A stretch of DNA of 64,000 nt from assembly GCF_000300515.1 (NCBI RefSeq), contig NZ_AMSI01000004.1, forward strand, positions 289,568-353,567. Direction: 5' to 3'. This DNA is from Nitratireductor indicus C115. Lineage in GTDB: Bacteria; Pseudomonadota; Alphaproteobacteria; Rhizobiales; Rhizobiaceae. The translations under genes were made by a program, and so were the position numbers. Numbering within the stretch: position 1 is the stretch's first letter; the number at the start of each line of letters is the position of its first letter. The notes below the pieces were generated by a model. That model worked only from the letters and a program-made list of their open reading frames with translations. It was not told where the DNA came from and did no database searches. Shown piece after piece: positions 1 to 9,001 of the stretch.

Positions 1-1181
1 GCGATCTCGGTGAGCGAAAGGCCCAGGTCCTTTTCCAAAACCGACAACGTGTCCGCACCGATGGGTCTGCCGGGCCAATCGATGCGGCCGGGCGTTTCAG
101 ACAGCCGGGGCACAACATTCGGCATGGCGACAGGCCCGAGTTCATCATCCTCAGCCATCGCGATGGCGCCACGCGCCGCATAATGCGGATCTCCGAAAAT
201 GTCGCGCATGTCGAAGATGCGGGACACCGGCACGTTGACGCCCTGCAACACGGCCTCGACCTCGGACACCGACAAACGCGACGTCCACTCACCAATCAGC
301 TTGTCGAGATCGTCCTCATGTTCGGAACGTGCGACTGGGTCGGAGAAGCGCGGATTCTCCATCAGTTCCGGCTGTCCCATCGCACCGGCCAGTCGACCGA
401 ACAGAGAGTTCGTGATCGCCGCGATGTGAACATATCTCCCATCGCCGGTGGGATAGAGCGAATTAGGTGTGTTGTCCGGCAGACGCGGGCCGGCCCTTCG
501 TGCGACCACGCCGAGCTGCTGGAAGGCCGGCACATGCGGCTCCATGAAGCTGAACGCAGACTCGTACAACGCTGCATCGACAATTTGTCCGCGCCCGGTC
601 ATGTTTCGCGACAACAGGGCCATGGCCGCGCCGAATGCGCCGTATAGCCCGGTAATGTAATCCGTGAGCGACACCGCAACCCGAGCCGGCGGCCTGTCGG
701 GATCTCCAGTGATCTCACGCATCCCGCTCACCGCCTCGCAGACCACGCCATATCCGGGGCGTGCCGAATAGGGTCCGGTCTGCCCATAACCGGAAATCCG
801 AACCATGATGAGGCCGGGATTGGCCTTTGAGAGCGTCTCATAGCCCAGGCCCCAACGTTCAAGGGTGCCGGGTTTGAAATTCTCGACGACGATGTCCGCC
901 TTCTCGCACATCGAAGCGACAAGCGCGCGCCCTTCCGGTCGCCGAAGATCGATCGAGACGTTGCGCTTGTTCCTGAAAATCGACGCCGCATAGAGTGATC
1001 GACTGCCATGGCGCTTGCCCATGGAGCGCACCGCGTCGCCGTCCTTCTGCTCGACCTTGATCACGTCGGCACCGAAATCCGCAAGCAACCGGCCGCAGAA
1101 GGGGCCGGCAACCGTAGAGCCTAGTTCGATAACCTTGCAGCCCTGCAACGGGCGGTCGGATGCGATCGGCGCCTCGGTCAT
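1..1181 (-). CDS. CaiB/BaiF family CoA-transferase (partial, C-terminus off window)
   Basis: The gene runs off the left edge. 393 codons are visible and the family is normally about 390-410 residues, so only a few C-terminal residues are missing. Class III CoA-transferases move CoA between carboxylic acids through an aspartyl-CoA intermediate. Asp174 in SLTDYITG sits where the catalytic aspartate is expected, and NKRNVSIDL (71-79) and ENFKPG (100-105) are typical of the fold's CoA-binding half. The start is the ATG at 1181 (MTEAPIAS). The acid used cannot be told from sequence. The gene is divergent from the biotin-type importer at 1307, and no functional link is evident. Confidence 0.88.
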   Translation of the reverse strand, partial: MTEAPIASDRPLQGCKVIELGSTVAGPFCGRLLADFGADVIKVEQKDGDAVRSMGKRHGSRSLYAASIFRNKRNVSIDLRRPEGRALVASMCEKADIVVENFKPGTLERWGLGYETLSKANPGLIMVRISGYGQTGPYSARPGYGVVCEAVSGMREITGDPDRPPARVAVSLTDYITGLYGAFGAAMALLSRNMTGRGQIVDAALYESAFSFMEPHVPAFQQLGVVARRAGPRLPDNTPNSLYPTGDGRYVHIAAITNSLFGRLAGAMGQPELMENPRFSDPVARSEHEDDLDKLIGEWTSRLSVSEVEAVLQGVNVPVSRIFDMRDIFGDPHYAARGAIAMAEDDELGPVAMPNVVPRLSETPGRIDWPGRPIGADTLSVLEKDLGLSLTEI

Positions 1182-1256
1182 TTCGGAATGCGCTCCCCTG
1201 TTTCCTCCCTGGCGCAGCCGAATATCGAAAGCGCCTTCGAGGCAAAACTTGACGAA

Positions 1257-1276
1257 TGTCGTCACAACTGTCAACA
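1257..1276. promoter_or_regulatory. Imperfect palindrome upstream of the ECF importer operon
   Basis: The 20-mer TGTCGTCACAACTGTCAACA matches its own reverse complement at 14 of 20 positions, with half-sites TGTnGnCA. It lies about 30-50 nt before the importer start, in the short divergent gap. It is a candidate operator for the GntR regulator at 3336, but no binding consensus for that protein is known to me. The canonical BioR box (TTATCTATAA type) was not seen here. Confidence 0.3.
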
Positions 1277-1306
1277 ATTTAAATTACAAAAATGTCGCCT
1301 TAAAAA

Positions 1307-2101
1307 TTGAACGGAAATGGCGTGGTGATCGGAATTCCTTCATTCGGCGCTGCAGACGTCCTGCACCCAGCGCGCAAGAGGCCCGCATTTCTGGACGTCG
1401 AAGATCTTGTCTACGAGGTCGATGGAAACCGTGTTCTCGACCGGATGAATATCCACTCATCGGCCGCGCGAATTGGACTGATCGGCCGCAACGGCTCCGG
1501 CAAAAGCACGCTTGCCCGGCTTCTCGGCGGTTTACTGGAGCCATCCTCAGGACGGGTGACCATCGCGGGATTGAACCCATGGCACGACCGCAAGGGGGCT
1601 CTCGCCACCATCGGCATCCTGTTTCAGAATCCCGACCGCCAGATCATCTTCCCGATCGTCGAGGAAGAAATTGCCTTCGGCCTTCGCCAGCAAGGGCACA
1701 GCCGCGAGGAAGCAGAACGCCGGACAGGGGAAATCCTCGCCATCTTCGGCAAGACGCACTGGAAGGATGCCCCCATCTCCTGCCTTTCGCAGGGACAAAA
1801 GCATCTGCTTTGCATGATGTCGGTTTTGGCCATGCGTCCGAAACTGGTGATCGCCGATGAGCCTTTCGCCGGCCTCGATATCCCGACGCGTCGTCAGATC
1901 AAGCGCTATCTGGAGATGTCTGAATGCGGGATCATCCTTGTGACCCACGATCTTCAAGACATTGCGGACTACGACGAAGTGTATTGGCTCGATCGGGGAA
2001 AGCTTCTGGCCCAAGGACACCCGGATGACGTGCTGCGTTGTTATTCCAAAGAAATGAACCGGCAGGGAGAATCTGATGATATCGCCATTCTCGCCGGTTG
2101 A
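1307..2101 (+). CDS. bioM: ECF transporter ATPase, BioM/CbiO type
   Basis: ATP-binding subunit of an energy-coupling-factor vitamin importer. It has a Walker A (GRNGSGKSTL, about residue 60), a Q-loop in ILFQNPDRQ typical of ECF ATPases, a signature-like SCLSQGQKHLL, a Walker B (LVIADEPFAGLD) and the H-loop histidine in LVTHD. There is a single ATPase and one T subunit, as in BioMNY. The start is uncertain: the longest frame begins at a TTG (1307), GTG at 1322 has a better-placed GGAA, and the residues before FLDVEDL are not conserved in the family. It overlaps bioN by 26 nt. Confidence 0.88.
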   Translation: MNGNGVVIGIPSFGAADVLHPARKRPAFLDVEDLVYEVDGNRVLDRMNIHSSAARIGLIGRNGSGKSTLARLLGGLLEPSSGRVTIAGLNPWHDRKGALATIGILFQNPDRQIIFPIVEEEIAFGLRQQGHSREEAERRTGEILAIFGKTHWKDAPISCLSQGQKHLLCMMSVLAMRPKLVIADEPFAGLDIPTRRQIKRYLEMSECGIILVTHDLQDIADYDEVYWLDRGKLLAQGHPDDVLRCYSKEMNRQGESDDIAILAG

Positions 2102-2678
2102 GTCCCGGGCCCACGAATGGCCTGCATTCTCCAAGCTTCTGGCACTCTGTGCCCTGTCCACTGGTCTGTTCTTCACCGACAACGTTACGGTGCTTTTCGC
2201 CGCATTCGCCTGTACCGCGCTCGTCTATGGGATCGCAGGCCCGGCCTTTCTGCGCACAGCCCTGGTAACCCTTCGGACTCTTCTACCGGTCGTAGCTCTG
2301 GTTACAATCTGGCATGGAGCCACCGGAGATCCGCGGGGCGGCGCAGTCATCATCCTGCGAATGATCACGCTGGTCGTCTGGGCCAGCGCCTTTACGATGA
2401 CCACGCGACTCGGCGAGATGGTCGAACTGGTTCGAAGCTGCGCAAAGCCTTTTGAGCGGATCGGCTTCCCTGTTGGAAGCCTCGGGCTGGCGATACCCCT
2501 GACGATCCGCTTCATACCCGTCTTCATCGCACGAACGAGATCCATGGACGAAGCCTGGCGCGCACGATCGGAAAGCCGCCGGAAATGGCGCCTCTTCCTG
2601 CCGCTTCTGCTGGCGGCGATGGACGATGCCGACGACGTGGCCGAGGCAATCCGCGCCCGCGGCGGAACAAACCCCTGA
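2076..2678 (+). CDS. bioN: ECF transporter transmembrane subunit, BioN/EcfT type
   Basis: EcfT-family membrane scaffold that couples the ATPase to the substrate-binding S component. It is 200 residues long with several hydrophobic segments in the N-terminal half. The C-terminal cytoplasmic part carries DEAWRARSES and AEAIRARGG, the two Ala-Arg-X coupling motifs of this family. The ATG at 2076 is preceded by CAGGGAGAATCTG and lies inside the end of bioM, so translation is probably coupled. The small single-domain form fits BioN better than the larger group II EcfT. bioY follows after 16 nt. Confidence 0.88.
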   Translation: MISPFSPVESRAHEWPAFSKLLALCALSTGLFFTDNVTVLFAAFACTALVYGIAGPAFLRTALVTLRTLLPVVALVTIWHGATGDPRGGAVIILRMITLVVWASAFTMTTRLGEMVELVRSCAKPFERIGFPVGSLGLAIPLTIRFIPVFIARTRSMDEAWRARSESRRKWRLFLPLLLAAMDDADDVAEAIRARGGTNP

Positions 2679-2694
2679 GAGAGAAAGAACGAAC

Positions 2695-3264
2695 ATGGAA
2701 CGAAACATCGCCCAGATTTCGCTGTTCGCCGCACTGATCGCCGCGCTCGGCCTCATGCCACCGCTAATGATGGGATTCGGAGTTCCCATCTCCGCCCAGT
2801 CGATGGGCGTCATGATCGCAGGCACGATCCTCGGCGCCCGAAAAGGCGCCGCCGCAGCGGCCCTGCTTCTTCTTCTCGTCGCCATAGGTCTGCCGATGAT
2901 GTCGGGCGGACGCGGTGGCCTAGGGGTTTTCGTTTCGCCAACCGGCGGCTTCGCGCTCGGATTTCCCTTCGCAGCCTGGGTAACGGGAAAGGTGGTCGAA
3001 ACCTTGCCGCTCAAGCCGGTGGGTCTGGCGGCCGCGATAGGATCGGTCCTTGGCGGGGTCGTTACCCTCTATGCCTTCGGCATCGTCGGCATGTCGATAG
3101 TCCTCGACAAGACGCTGGCTGAGGCCCTTGCGCTCTCCATCGTGTTCCTGCCTGGAGATTTTGTGAAAGCTGGCGTGGTCGGGGTCATCGCCCAATCCCT
3201 CGCCCGTGTGTACCCGCAGGCCTTGCCTTGGTGCGATTCGAATACAAGGATATCCCGCCTTTGA
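2695..3264 (+). CDS. bioY: Biotin transporter substrate-binding subunit BioY
   Basis: BioY-family S component, which binds biotin in the membrane. It is 189 residues and nearly all hydrophobic. Family features are the early PISAQSMGVMIAG stretch, the glycine-rich loop GLPMMSGGRGGLGVF followed by PTGGFALGFPFAAWVTG, and FLPGDFVKAGVV near the end. The ATG at 2695 has GAGAGAAAG upstream and fits the family N-terminus; a longer in-frame extension overlaps bioN and is not used. Together with bioM and bioN it makes a complete tripartite importer. Biotin is inferred from the family. Confidence 0.92.
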   Translation: MERNIAQISLFAALIAALGLMPPLMMGFGVPISAQSMGVMIAGTILGARKGAAAAALLLLLVAIGLPMMSGGRGGLGVFVSPTGGFALGFPFAAWVTGKVVETLPLKPVGLAAAIGSVLGGVVTLYAFGIVGMSIVLDKTLAEALALSIVFLPGDFVKAGVVGVIAQSLARVYPQALPWCDSNTRISRL

Positions 3265-3335
3265 CCGCCTCAACCCGTTGAGAACGTCGACAATGTTGGC
3301 TACAATACTGACTCATTAGCTAGAGGAAATTGGTC

Positions 3336-4001
3336 ATGTCGAGACAGGCGGAAGCCAGAACGATGTCTGTCGACGAGGTGGTCGATGCGCTGCGCCAGCA
3401 GATAGTCGACCATGACCTGCCGCCAGGCTCGAAGCTTCGCGAAACGGCTCTTGCGGAGTCGTTCGGGATTTCCCGCCCCAGGCTTCGAGAAGCCTTTGGC
3501 ATACTTGAAGACCGCGGACTGATCGAACGCATCCGCAATCAAGGCGCGGTCGTCTCGCGTCTCACTGCCGACCAGGTAGAGGCCCTCTTCGACGTGCGCG
3601 AAGTGCTTGAAGCTCTTGCGGTGCGCCTTGCAACCCAGAACGCTCCCAAGGATACGTGGGATGATCTAAGCTATCGGTTCGGCGAACCGGCGCGGGCGGC
3701 CTTGGCCCGGAACGATATCAACTACTACGTAGAAGCAATCAACGCCTTCAGGAGCCAAACTGTCCTGGAAGCCCGTAACGAGTTCCTCACGCAAAGTCTC
3801 GACAAGCTTTATGACCGGACGCGGGTGCTTGTGCGCCGCCTCGTGCTTGTACCGGGGCGCATTGCCGCCGCACTGGACGAACACGAACGGATTCTCGATG
3901 CCATGATGGCCGGCGAAGCTGAGCGCGCCGAGGAACTGAAACGCGCCAACATCCGAAGCGCGCGGCAATGGTTTTCCGACTACAAGAAGTTTCTTCTTTA
4001 G
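3336..4001 (+). CDS. GntR family transcriptional regulator, FCD subgroup
   Basis: 221 residues. The N-terminal winged helix contains LRETALAESFGISRPRLREA and the usual EDRGLIERIRNQGAVVSRL wing. The C-terminal half is helical and of the FCD type (LFDVREVLEALAVRLA, then a histidine-bearing DEHERILDAMMAG). The ATG at 3336 is preceded by AGAGGAAAT. It lies 71 nt after bioY on the same strand, so it may be co-transcribed and control the importer. BioR, the alphaproteobacterial biotin regulator, is also GntR-type, but no BioR box was found here, so the name is not assigned. Confidence 0.82.
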   Translation: MSRQAEARTMSVDEVVDALRQQIVDHDLPPGSKLRETALAESFGISRPRLREAFGILEDRGLIERIRNQGAVVSRLTADQVEALFDVREVLEALAVRLATQNAPKDTWDDLSYRFGEPARAALARNDINYYVEAINAFRSQTVLEARNEFLTQSLDKLYDRTRVLVRRLVLVPGRIAAALDEHERILDAMMAGEAERAEELKRANIRSARQWFSDYKKFLL

Positions 4002-4193
4002 CGAGCCCATACACGACTTCGCGCGACTGGGGGCGGGCCACCTTCCCACCCCTGCCAGAGAATGAGCCGCTCAAGCAGAGAGGTCGTCCTCGGCTCCATT
4101 CGGCACTTCGGCAAGGACATCAGAAAATACCTCAGGTTCCGAGCAGCGGGACAAGGCGGCAGGCAGCCGGAGCCGCCCGCCACCTATGCGTGA

Positions 4194-5231
4194 TCAGAAG
4201 TCGAAATTGCCGATGTTTTCCTTGGTGAAGACGGTGCGCTCCGGTAGCAGAATGATGCCATTGCCTTCGGCTTCGTAGTCATAGCCCTGAACTTTGTTTG
4301 CCGAGACTTCCACGGTGCCGATCCCCGGAATCTCGAGCTTGTCGCCGACGTTCATCGGGCCGTTCTTCAGGACATGGTCGGCGACGTAGATCGAGATCTT
4401 GCCCTGCTGCGTGACGTCCCACAGGCCAAAGCGCTGGATCGTGCCGCGTTCTATATAGGGACGCATGACATTCGGCGTGGAGAAGCCGACGATGGTCACG
4501 CCCTCGGCCCGCTTCAGATTTTCGGCTGCCTGTGCAGCGGCCGGCAGGGCGTTAGCATCGGGCGCGATGATCGCGTCGAGGTCCGGGTAGGTCTGAAGGA
4601 TACTTTCCGCCGTCTGCAAGGACTTCTGTGCATCATTATAGCCGTACTGGGTGGTAACGATTTCCCAACCAGGGTGCTCCTTCGCAATCTTCGCCTTCGC
4701 GGCTTCGGCCCAAGCGTTCTGATCGGTCACGGTCGGGCTGGAATAGAAGAAGGCAACCTTGGCCTTTTCCTTCGTCACGCCTTCGGCCGCCATATCGACC
4801 AGAAGTCCGCCGAGCTGCTCGGGCGTACCCTGGTTGATGTAATAGCTGCGGCACTCGGGGTTGACGTCACTGTCCCAGGTCATGACGAGTACACCGCGCT
4901 CCATGGCCCGTTTCAAGGCAGGGCAAAGGCCGTCCGGCGAGACAGAGGAAACGACAAGAGCGTTGTAGCCCTGATTAACGAAGTTGTTGATGAACTGAAC
5001 CTGGCCGGAAACGCTAGGCTCGGTTGGGCCATCATAGGTGACCTTCGCACCCAGCTCTTCACCAGCCTTCGTCGCACCGGCACCACCGGACGTGAAGAAG
5101 CCGACACCCACGAGCTTGGGAATGAAAGCAATCTGGCTTTCGGCATGGGCCACACCAGAGGCGAGTATGGTGCCGGCTAAAAGCACCGCGCCCGCAAGGC
5201 CGGATTTCGTGATAGATTTGATCATTCTCAT
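4194..5231 (-). CDS. lsrB: AI-2 binding protein LsrB
   Basis: Periplasmic receptor for autoinducer-2 (R-THMF form). 345 residues with a signal peptide ending near VAHA. It is near-identical to enterobacterial LsrB over long blocks such as [15 protein letters not shown] and [14 protein letters not shown]. The ligand contacts known from the Salmonella protein are all kept: Lys in FIPKLVG, Asp in TWDSD, Asp and Gln in TVTDQN, and Pro and Ala in IAPDANALP. That makes AI-2, rather than a generic pentose, the likely ligand. It is the last gene of the minus-strand lsrACDB operon. Two ATGs (5231, 5225) follow an AGGAGGAGA; the first overlaps the lsrD stop. Confidence 0.96.
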   Translation of the reverse strand: MRMIKSITKSGLAGAVLLAGTILASGVAHAESQIAFIPKLVGVGFFTSGGAGATKAGEELGAKVTYDGPTEPSVSGQVQFINNFVNQGYNALVVSSVSPDGLCPALKRAMERGVLVMTWDSDVNPECRSYYINQGTPEQLGGLLVDMAAEGVTKEKAKVAFFYSSPTVTDQNAWAEAAKAKIAKEHPGWEIVTTQYGYNDAQKSLQTAESILQTYPDLDAIIAPDANALPAAAQAAENLKRAEGVTIVGFSTPNVMRPYIERGTIQRFGLWDVTQQGKISIYVADHVLKNGPMNVGDKLEIPGIGTVEVSANKVQGYDYEAEGNGIILLPERTVFTKENIGNFDF

Positions 5232-6241
5232 TCTCCTCCTGAAGTGACAGCCGCCCGGTTTTGCTTTTGTTGCCGGGCGACGGCGATGAAATCGGCCAGC
5301 ATTGCGCTTCCATGACGCAATGCGACCGCGACAACCAGCAACCCTCCCGAAAGTGCGCTGGAAACCTGGCTGGGGACGCCGGCCGCCTGCAATCCCTGTT
5401 GCAGATAGCCAATGACGAAGGTGGCGATGAGGGTGCCGAGGATGGAACCCTGTCCGCCATAGATGGACGCGCCGCCCAGTACGGCGGCGGTGACGGCCGG
5501 CAACAGCGTCGCCGACCCCAGGTCGACGCGCGCGGAACCGAAATAGGCCGACATGACGAGGCCGGCGATAGCGGCGGAGACACCCGTGACGACATAGGTG
5601 ATCGTCTGTACGCGGCCGACCGGGATGCCCGCGAAGCGCGCGGCGCTTTCCGATTGACCGGAAAGGAAGACAGCGCGACCGAAACGGGTGAAGTGCAGCA
5701 GAACGATCAGTAGGAGGGCAAGCACGAGGAAAAGCGCGAGCGGGGCCGGCAAGCCAAGGAATTCCGCGTAGCCGAACGCGTTGAAACTTTCCGGGAAATT
5801 GCCGATGCCTTCATAACCGCCAGCGCCGACGAGGCCGGAAGCAACCGTTGCGGTGCCCTTGAACAGATAGAGGCTGCCGAGCGTGACAACGAGTGGCTGG
5901 ATCTTCGACAGATGAATGACCGTAGCATTGACGAGACCGCATAGCGCGCCGGAAACGAGAGCAAATGCGATCGAAAGCGGCAGCGGCAGGCCGTAAAATG
6001 TGGCGACGCCGAAGACGATGGCGGCAAGACCGATCACCGAGGCGAAAGACACGTCGATGCCACCGGAAATAATCACAAGGGTCAGAGGCAGGGCGACGAT
6101 GCCGATCTGCACGAAATCCGAAGTGCCGTAGATCAGGTTCGTGAGGTTCAGGAACCGGGGATTGATGAAGCCGAAGACGGCGAGCTCCACGACAAGCATG
6201 GCAAGGAGTGCGGTCTCCCAACGGAAGATCAGCTTTTTCAT
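5228..6241 (-). CDS. lsrD: AI-2 ABC transporter permease LsrD
   Basis: CUT2-type inner-membrane permease, 337 residues with about 9-10 hydrophobic segments. It matches the LsrD subtype rather than LsrC through its N-terminus ([20 protein letters not shown]), [19 protein letters not shown], the [11 protein letters not shown] loop and [20 protein letters not shown] near the end. It pairs with LsrC to form the membrane channel. The start overlaps lsrC by 4 nt and its stop overlaps the lsrB start by 4 nt, so the four genes are translationally linked. Confidence 0.94.
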   Translation of the reverse strand: MKKLIFRWETALLAMLVVELAVFGFINPRFLNLTNLIYGTSDFVQIGIVALPLTLVIISGGIDVSFASVIGLAAIVFGVATFYGLPLPLSIAFALVSGALCGLVNATVIHLSKIQPLVVTLGSLYLFKGTATVASGLVGAGGYEGIGNFPESFNAFGYAEFLGLPAPLALFLVLALLLIVLLHFTRFGRAVFLSGQSESAARFAGIPVGRVQTITYVVTGVSAAIAGLVMSAYFGSARVDLGSATLLPAVTAAVLGGASIYGGQGSILGTLIATFVIGYLQQGLQAAGVPSQVSSALSGGLLVVAVALRHGSAMLADFIAVARQQKQNRAAVTSGGE

Positions 6242-7269
6242 CGGCCAGCCTCCACTGCCTGCGTTTTGGTTGTTTCAGCGGATGGGGCGGGGCTGCGTTC
6301 GTGCACGGCATAACGGCGCGCGCGGATTCGGCGGTCGACGATCTGACGAATGCGTCCGTCGAGCAGCAGCACCGACAGGAGGATCGCGCCTGCAATGAAA
6401 TCGTTCCAGTAGGCCGGGATTTTCAGGAAGACGAGCGCGCTGTCGATCGAGGTGATGAAGATGACGGCGGCGGCGACACCCGCAACCGAACCAGTGCCGC
6501 CGAGCAGGCTTACCCCGCCGAGCACGTTCACGGCGATGGCTTTCAACTCGATGCCGTTGCCGGCCTGATTGGGAATGAAGCCGATCTGCGCAGCGAAGAC
6601 GAGCCCGGCCAGCGCCGCGCAGATGCCCGTCACGATGAAAGCAGTGAACTGGACGCGTTTGACCGGCACGCCGAGATGGTGCGCGGCCTCACGGTTGTCG
6701 CCGACGGCATAGAAGTAACGTCCGAAGTGCGTCTTGCGCAGGCCAAGCCAGACAAGCACCATAAGAACGAGTACGACAACGGTGAGCGCCGAGAAGCCAA
6801 AGCCGAGATTGCCAGCCAGCGCCTTGAGATTTTGAGGCAGATCCTCGATCCAGCGTCCACCCGTCAGGACAAGCATGATACCGCGATAGAGACCTAGCGT
6901 GCCGAGCGTTGCCACGATGGAGGGAATGCCGAGATAAGCGACCATCAGGCCGTTGAAGGCGCCGGCGGCGGCTCCCGTCAGCAGGCAGAAGGCAATGGCA
7001 AGCGGCAAGCTGACGCCGGCATCGAGCGAGAGGCCCAGAACGGCCGCGCTGAGGCCTAGAACCGAGCCGCTGGAGACGTCGATATTCCGCGTCAGGATGA
7101 CGATCATCGTACCGAGCGAGATGAGCATCAGTACAAGACTGTTGGAGACGACGACCGATGCGGTCGCGCCGGAGAGATAGCCGGGTGCAGCCGCGCCAAT
7201 GGCGACATAGGTGAGCACAAGGACGACGAGGAGCGTTGCGACACGGTTGCGCGCAAGAAAGTCAAGCAT
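6238..7269 (-). CDS. lsrC: AI-2 ABC transporter permease LsrC
   Basis: CUT2-type permease, 343 residues. LsrC-specific blocks include [35 protein letters not shown] followed by [24 protein letters not shown] and [15 protein letters not shown]. The C-terminal tail after about residue 315 is hydrophilic and variable. It overlaps the end of lsrA by 8 nt and the start of lsrD by 4 nt. With LsrD it forms the heterodimeric channel for AI-2. Confidence 0.94.
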   Translation of the reverse strand: MLDFLARNRVATLLVVLVLTYVAIGAAAPGYLSGATASVVVSNSLVLMLISLGTMIVILTRNIDVSSGSVLGLSAAVLGLSLDAGVSLPLAIAFCLLTGAAAGAFNGLMVAYLGIPSIVATLGTLGLYRGIMLVLTGGRWIEDLPQNLKALAGNLGFGFSALTVVVLVLMVLVWLGLRKTHFGRYFYAVGDNREAAHHLGVPVKRVQFTAFIVTGICAALAGLVFAAQIGFIPNQAGNGIELKAIAVNVLGGVSLLGGTGSVAGVAAAVIFITSIDSALVFLKIPAYWNDFIAGAILLSVLLLDGRIRQIVDRRIRARRYAVHERSPAPSAETTKTQAVEAGR

Positions 7270-8764
7270 GACGAGCCTCCGAGGCGCCGAAGGCGAGGCG
7301 GGCGATGGAGTCCACCGAGATATTGTCCGTCAGCTCGCCACCGGATTGCCCGAAGGCCATCACCTCAACGCGGTCTGCAAGCTGTTCGATCTCGTCAAAA
7401 TCGGATGAAATCAAAACGATGGCGACGCCATCGGCTGCAAGCTTGCGGATAAGGTCGTAGATATCATTGCGCGCGGCAACATCGACACCTCGCGTCGGCT
7501 CGTCGAGGATCAGCACTTTCGGACGGACCGAAAGGCATTTTGCGAGCAATACCTTTTGCTGATTGCCGCCTGAAAGGCTGCGCGCCTCCTGGCCGGGATC
7601 GGCGCACTTGATTCCCATGCTGGACCGGAACTGGTTGAAACTCTTCCGTTCCGCGCCAGGCCGCAGGAAGAAGGGCAATCGGTGTACGAGATAGGACGAG
7701 ACGTTCCAGAAAAGCGGCGCTTCCAGGAAAAGACCGTGCTGTTGACGATCTTCCGGCAGATAGACGAGGCCATGATCGATGCAGACGCGCGGCGACCGCC
7801 TCTTGAGATCCGCACCGTCGAAAACGACGCTGCCCGTCATCTGGGGGCGCAAGCCAAAGAGGGTCTCGGCAAACTCCGTGCGCCCCGCGCCGACCACGCC
7901 GGCAAGGCCGAGAATCTCGCCTGCCCTGACGTCGAGGCTGATATTGCGGAATCCCTCGCCGCTGAGGCCGCGCACGCTGAGACGTGGTTTGCCGATCTGC
8001 GAGATTTTACGGGCGGTACGGTCCTTGCCGGGCATTTCCGTGATCTGTACACGGCTCATCGCATCGATGATCTGGGCGTCACTATAGCCGTCGAGCGCCC
8101 CCGAAAGCACGATCACGCCATCGCGCAGCACACTGATCCTACTACAGATTTCACGAATCTCGCGCAACTTGTGCGAAATGAAGAAGATGCCCACGCCTTG
8201 GGCCTGGAGTTTGCGCACGCGTTGGAAAAGTGCACTGGTCTCGAAGGGAGTAAGGGCGGAGGTCGGCTCGTCCAGAATTAGCACGCGCGCATCGCGCACA
8301 AGACCGCGCAGGACTTCCACGATCTGGCGTTCGGCGATTTCAAGTGTGGCCGCCTGTGCGTCGAGATCAAGGGAAACGGAAAGCTCGGAGACGAGCTGCT
8401 CGATCCGCGACCTCAGCGCGCGGGGGGAAGCGGTAAGGCCAAGGCTGATATTTTCCAGAACGCTCTGGTTGGGCAGGATATGAGCTTCCTGCGGCACCAG
8501 GTAGAGACCGAGTTCCTGCGCCGCTGCCGGCGAGGCGTGAGCCAGCGCTTCCCCGTTGATTTCGATAGCGCCTGAATTCGCCGGGATAACGCCCGACATG
8601 ATCTTCATGAGGCTCGACTTGCCGGCGCCGTTGCCGCCGAGAAGCGCGTGCACTTCTCCTGCCTGCAATGTGAGTGAAACGCCCTTCAGCACCGGAACGG
8701 CGCCGTAGGATTTCCAGATGTCCGTCAGCTTCGCGACCCTCCTGACCGCTGGGCCATCACTCAT
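7262..8764 (-). CDS. lsrA: AI-2 ABC transporter ATP-binding protein LsrA
   Basis: Two fused ATPase domains, 500 residues, as in other CUT2 importers. Domain 1 has a full Walker A (GGNGAGKSSL), a Walker B (VLILDEPTSAL) and a switch His in FISHKL. Domain 2 has a degenerate Walker A (GVVGAGRTEF), an intact signature (LSGGNQQK) and VLILDEPTRGVD, the usual asymmetry of this class. The ATG at 8764 has AGGTG eight bases upstream; a longer frame from a GTG at 8779 is less likely. First gene of lsrACDB, divergent from lsrR. Confidence 0.95.
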   Translation of the reverse strand: MSDGPAVRRVAKLTDIWKSYGAVPVLKGVSLTLQAGEVHALLGGNGAGKSSLMKIMSGVIPANSGAIEINGEALAHASPAAAQELGLYLVPQEAHILPNQSVLENISLGLTASPRALRSRIEQLVSELSVSLDLDAQAATLEIAERQIVEVLRGLVRDARVLILDEPTSALTPFETSALFQRVRKLQAQGVGIFFISHKLREIREICSRISVLRDGVIVLSGALDGYSDAQIIDAMSRVQITEMPGKDRTARKISQIGKPRLSVRGLSGEGFRNISLDVRAGEILGLAGVVGAGRTEFAETLFGLRPQMTGSVVFDGADLKRRSPRVCIDHGLVYLPEDRQQHGLFLEAPLFWNVSSYLVHRLPFFLRPGAERKSFNQFRSSMGIKCADPGQEARSLSGGNQQKVLLAKCLSVRPKVLILDEPTRGVDVAARNDIYDLIRKLAADGVAIVLISSDFDEIEQLADRVEVMAFGQSGGELTDNISVDSIARLAFGASEARHA

Positions 8765-8800
8765 TCTGCACCTGTTCACATGTAATATCTGACACTCATG

Positions 8801-8821
8801 TGATCATAGTGATTGATGATC
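8801..8821. promoter_or_regulatory. lsrO: Candidate LsrR operator on the lsrA side
   Basis: TGATCATAGTGATTGATGATC carries repeated TGATC/GATCA half-sites about 37-57 nt before the lsrA ATG. A related element lies on the lsrR side at 8971. LsrR represses both divergent transcripts in enteric bacteria until phospho-AI-2 binds it. Assigning these particular sites to LsrR is inference from position and shared half-sites. Confidence 0.45.
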
Positions 8822-8939
8822 GTCAATACGCTCAGATCACCCGGTGCGGCACCAGGTCGAAATTACCATGTATTATGAGAGGCTTTTTGCTGAAAACCGA
8901 GGAATTGACGCGAGAAAGGATTTTTACCCCAACAACGCG

Positions 8940-8968
8940 TTGACGTATCAAAAGTTTTCTTGATATTC
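8940..8968 (+). promoter_or_regulatory. Putative lsrR promoter
   Basis: TTGACG (8940-8945) and ATATTC (8963-8968) are separated by 17 nt and could serve as -35 and -10 boxes for lsrRKG. The operator-like element at 8971-8987 starts just downstream, where a bound repressor would block the polymerase. This is a read-by-eye prediction only. Confidence 0.4.
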
Positions 8969-8970
8969 AA

Positions 8971-8987
8971 ATGATCACAATTGATCG
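8971..8987. promoter_or_regulatory. lsrO: Candidate LsrR operator on the lsrR side
   Basis: ATGATCACAATTGATCG contains two GATC-centred half-sites like those at 8801-8821. It lies between the putative -10 box and the ribosome binding site GAAGGAAG (8987-8994) of lsrR. The placement suits autorepression. Confidence is limited because no footprint is available. Confidence 0.45.
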
Positions 8988-9001
8988 AAGGAAGCCTTTG
9001 G

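Noticed and set aside
1257-1320. BioR operator before the biotin-type importer
   Set aside because: No TTATCTATAA-like box found here or at 3265-3335; only an unrelated imperfect palindrome.
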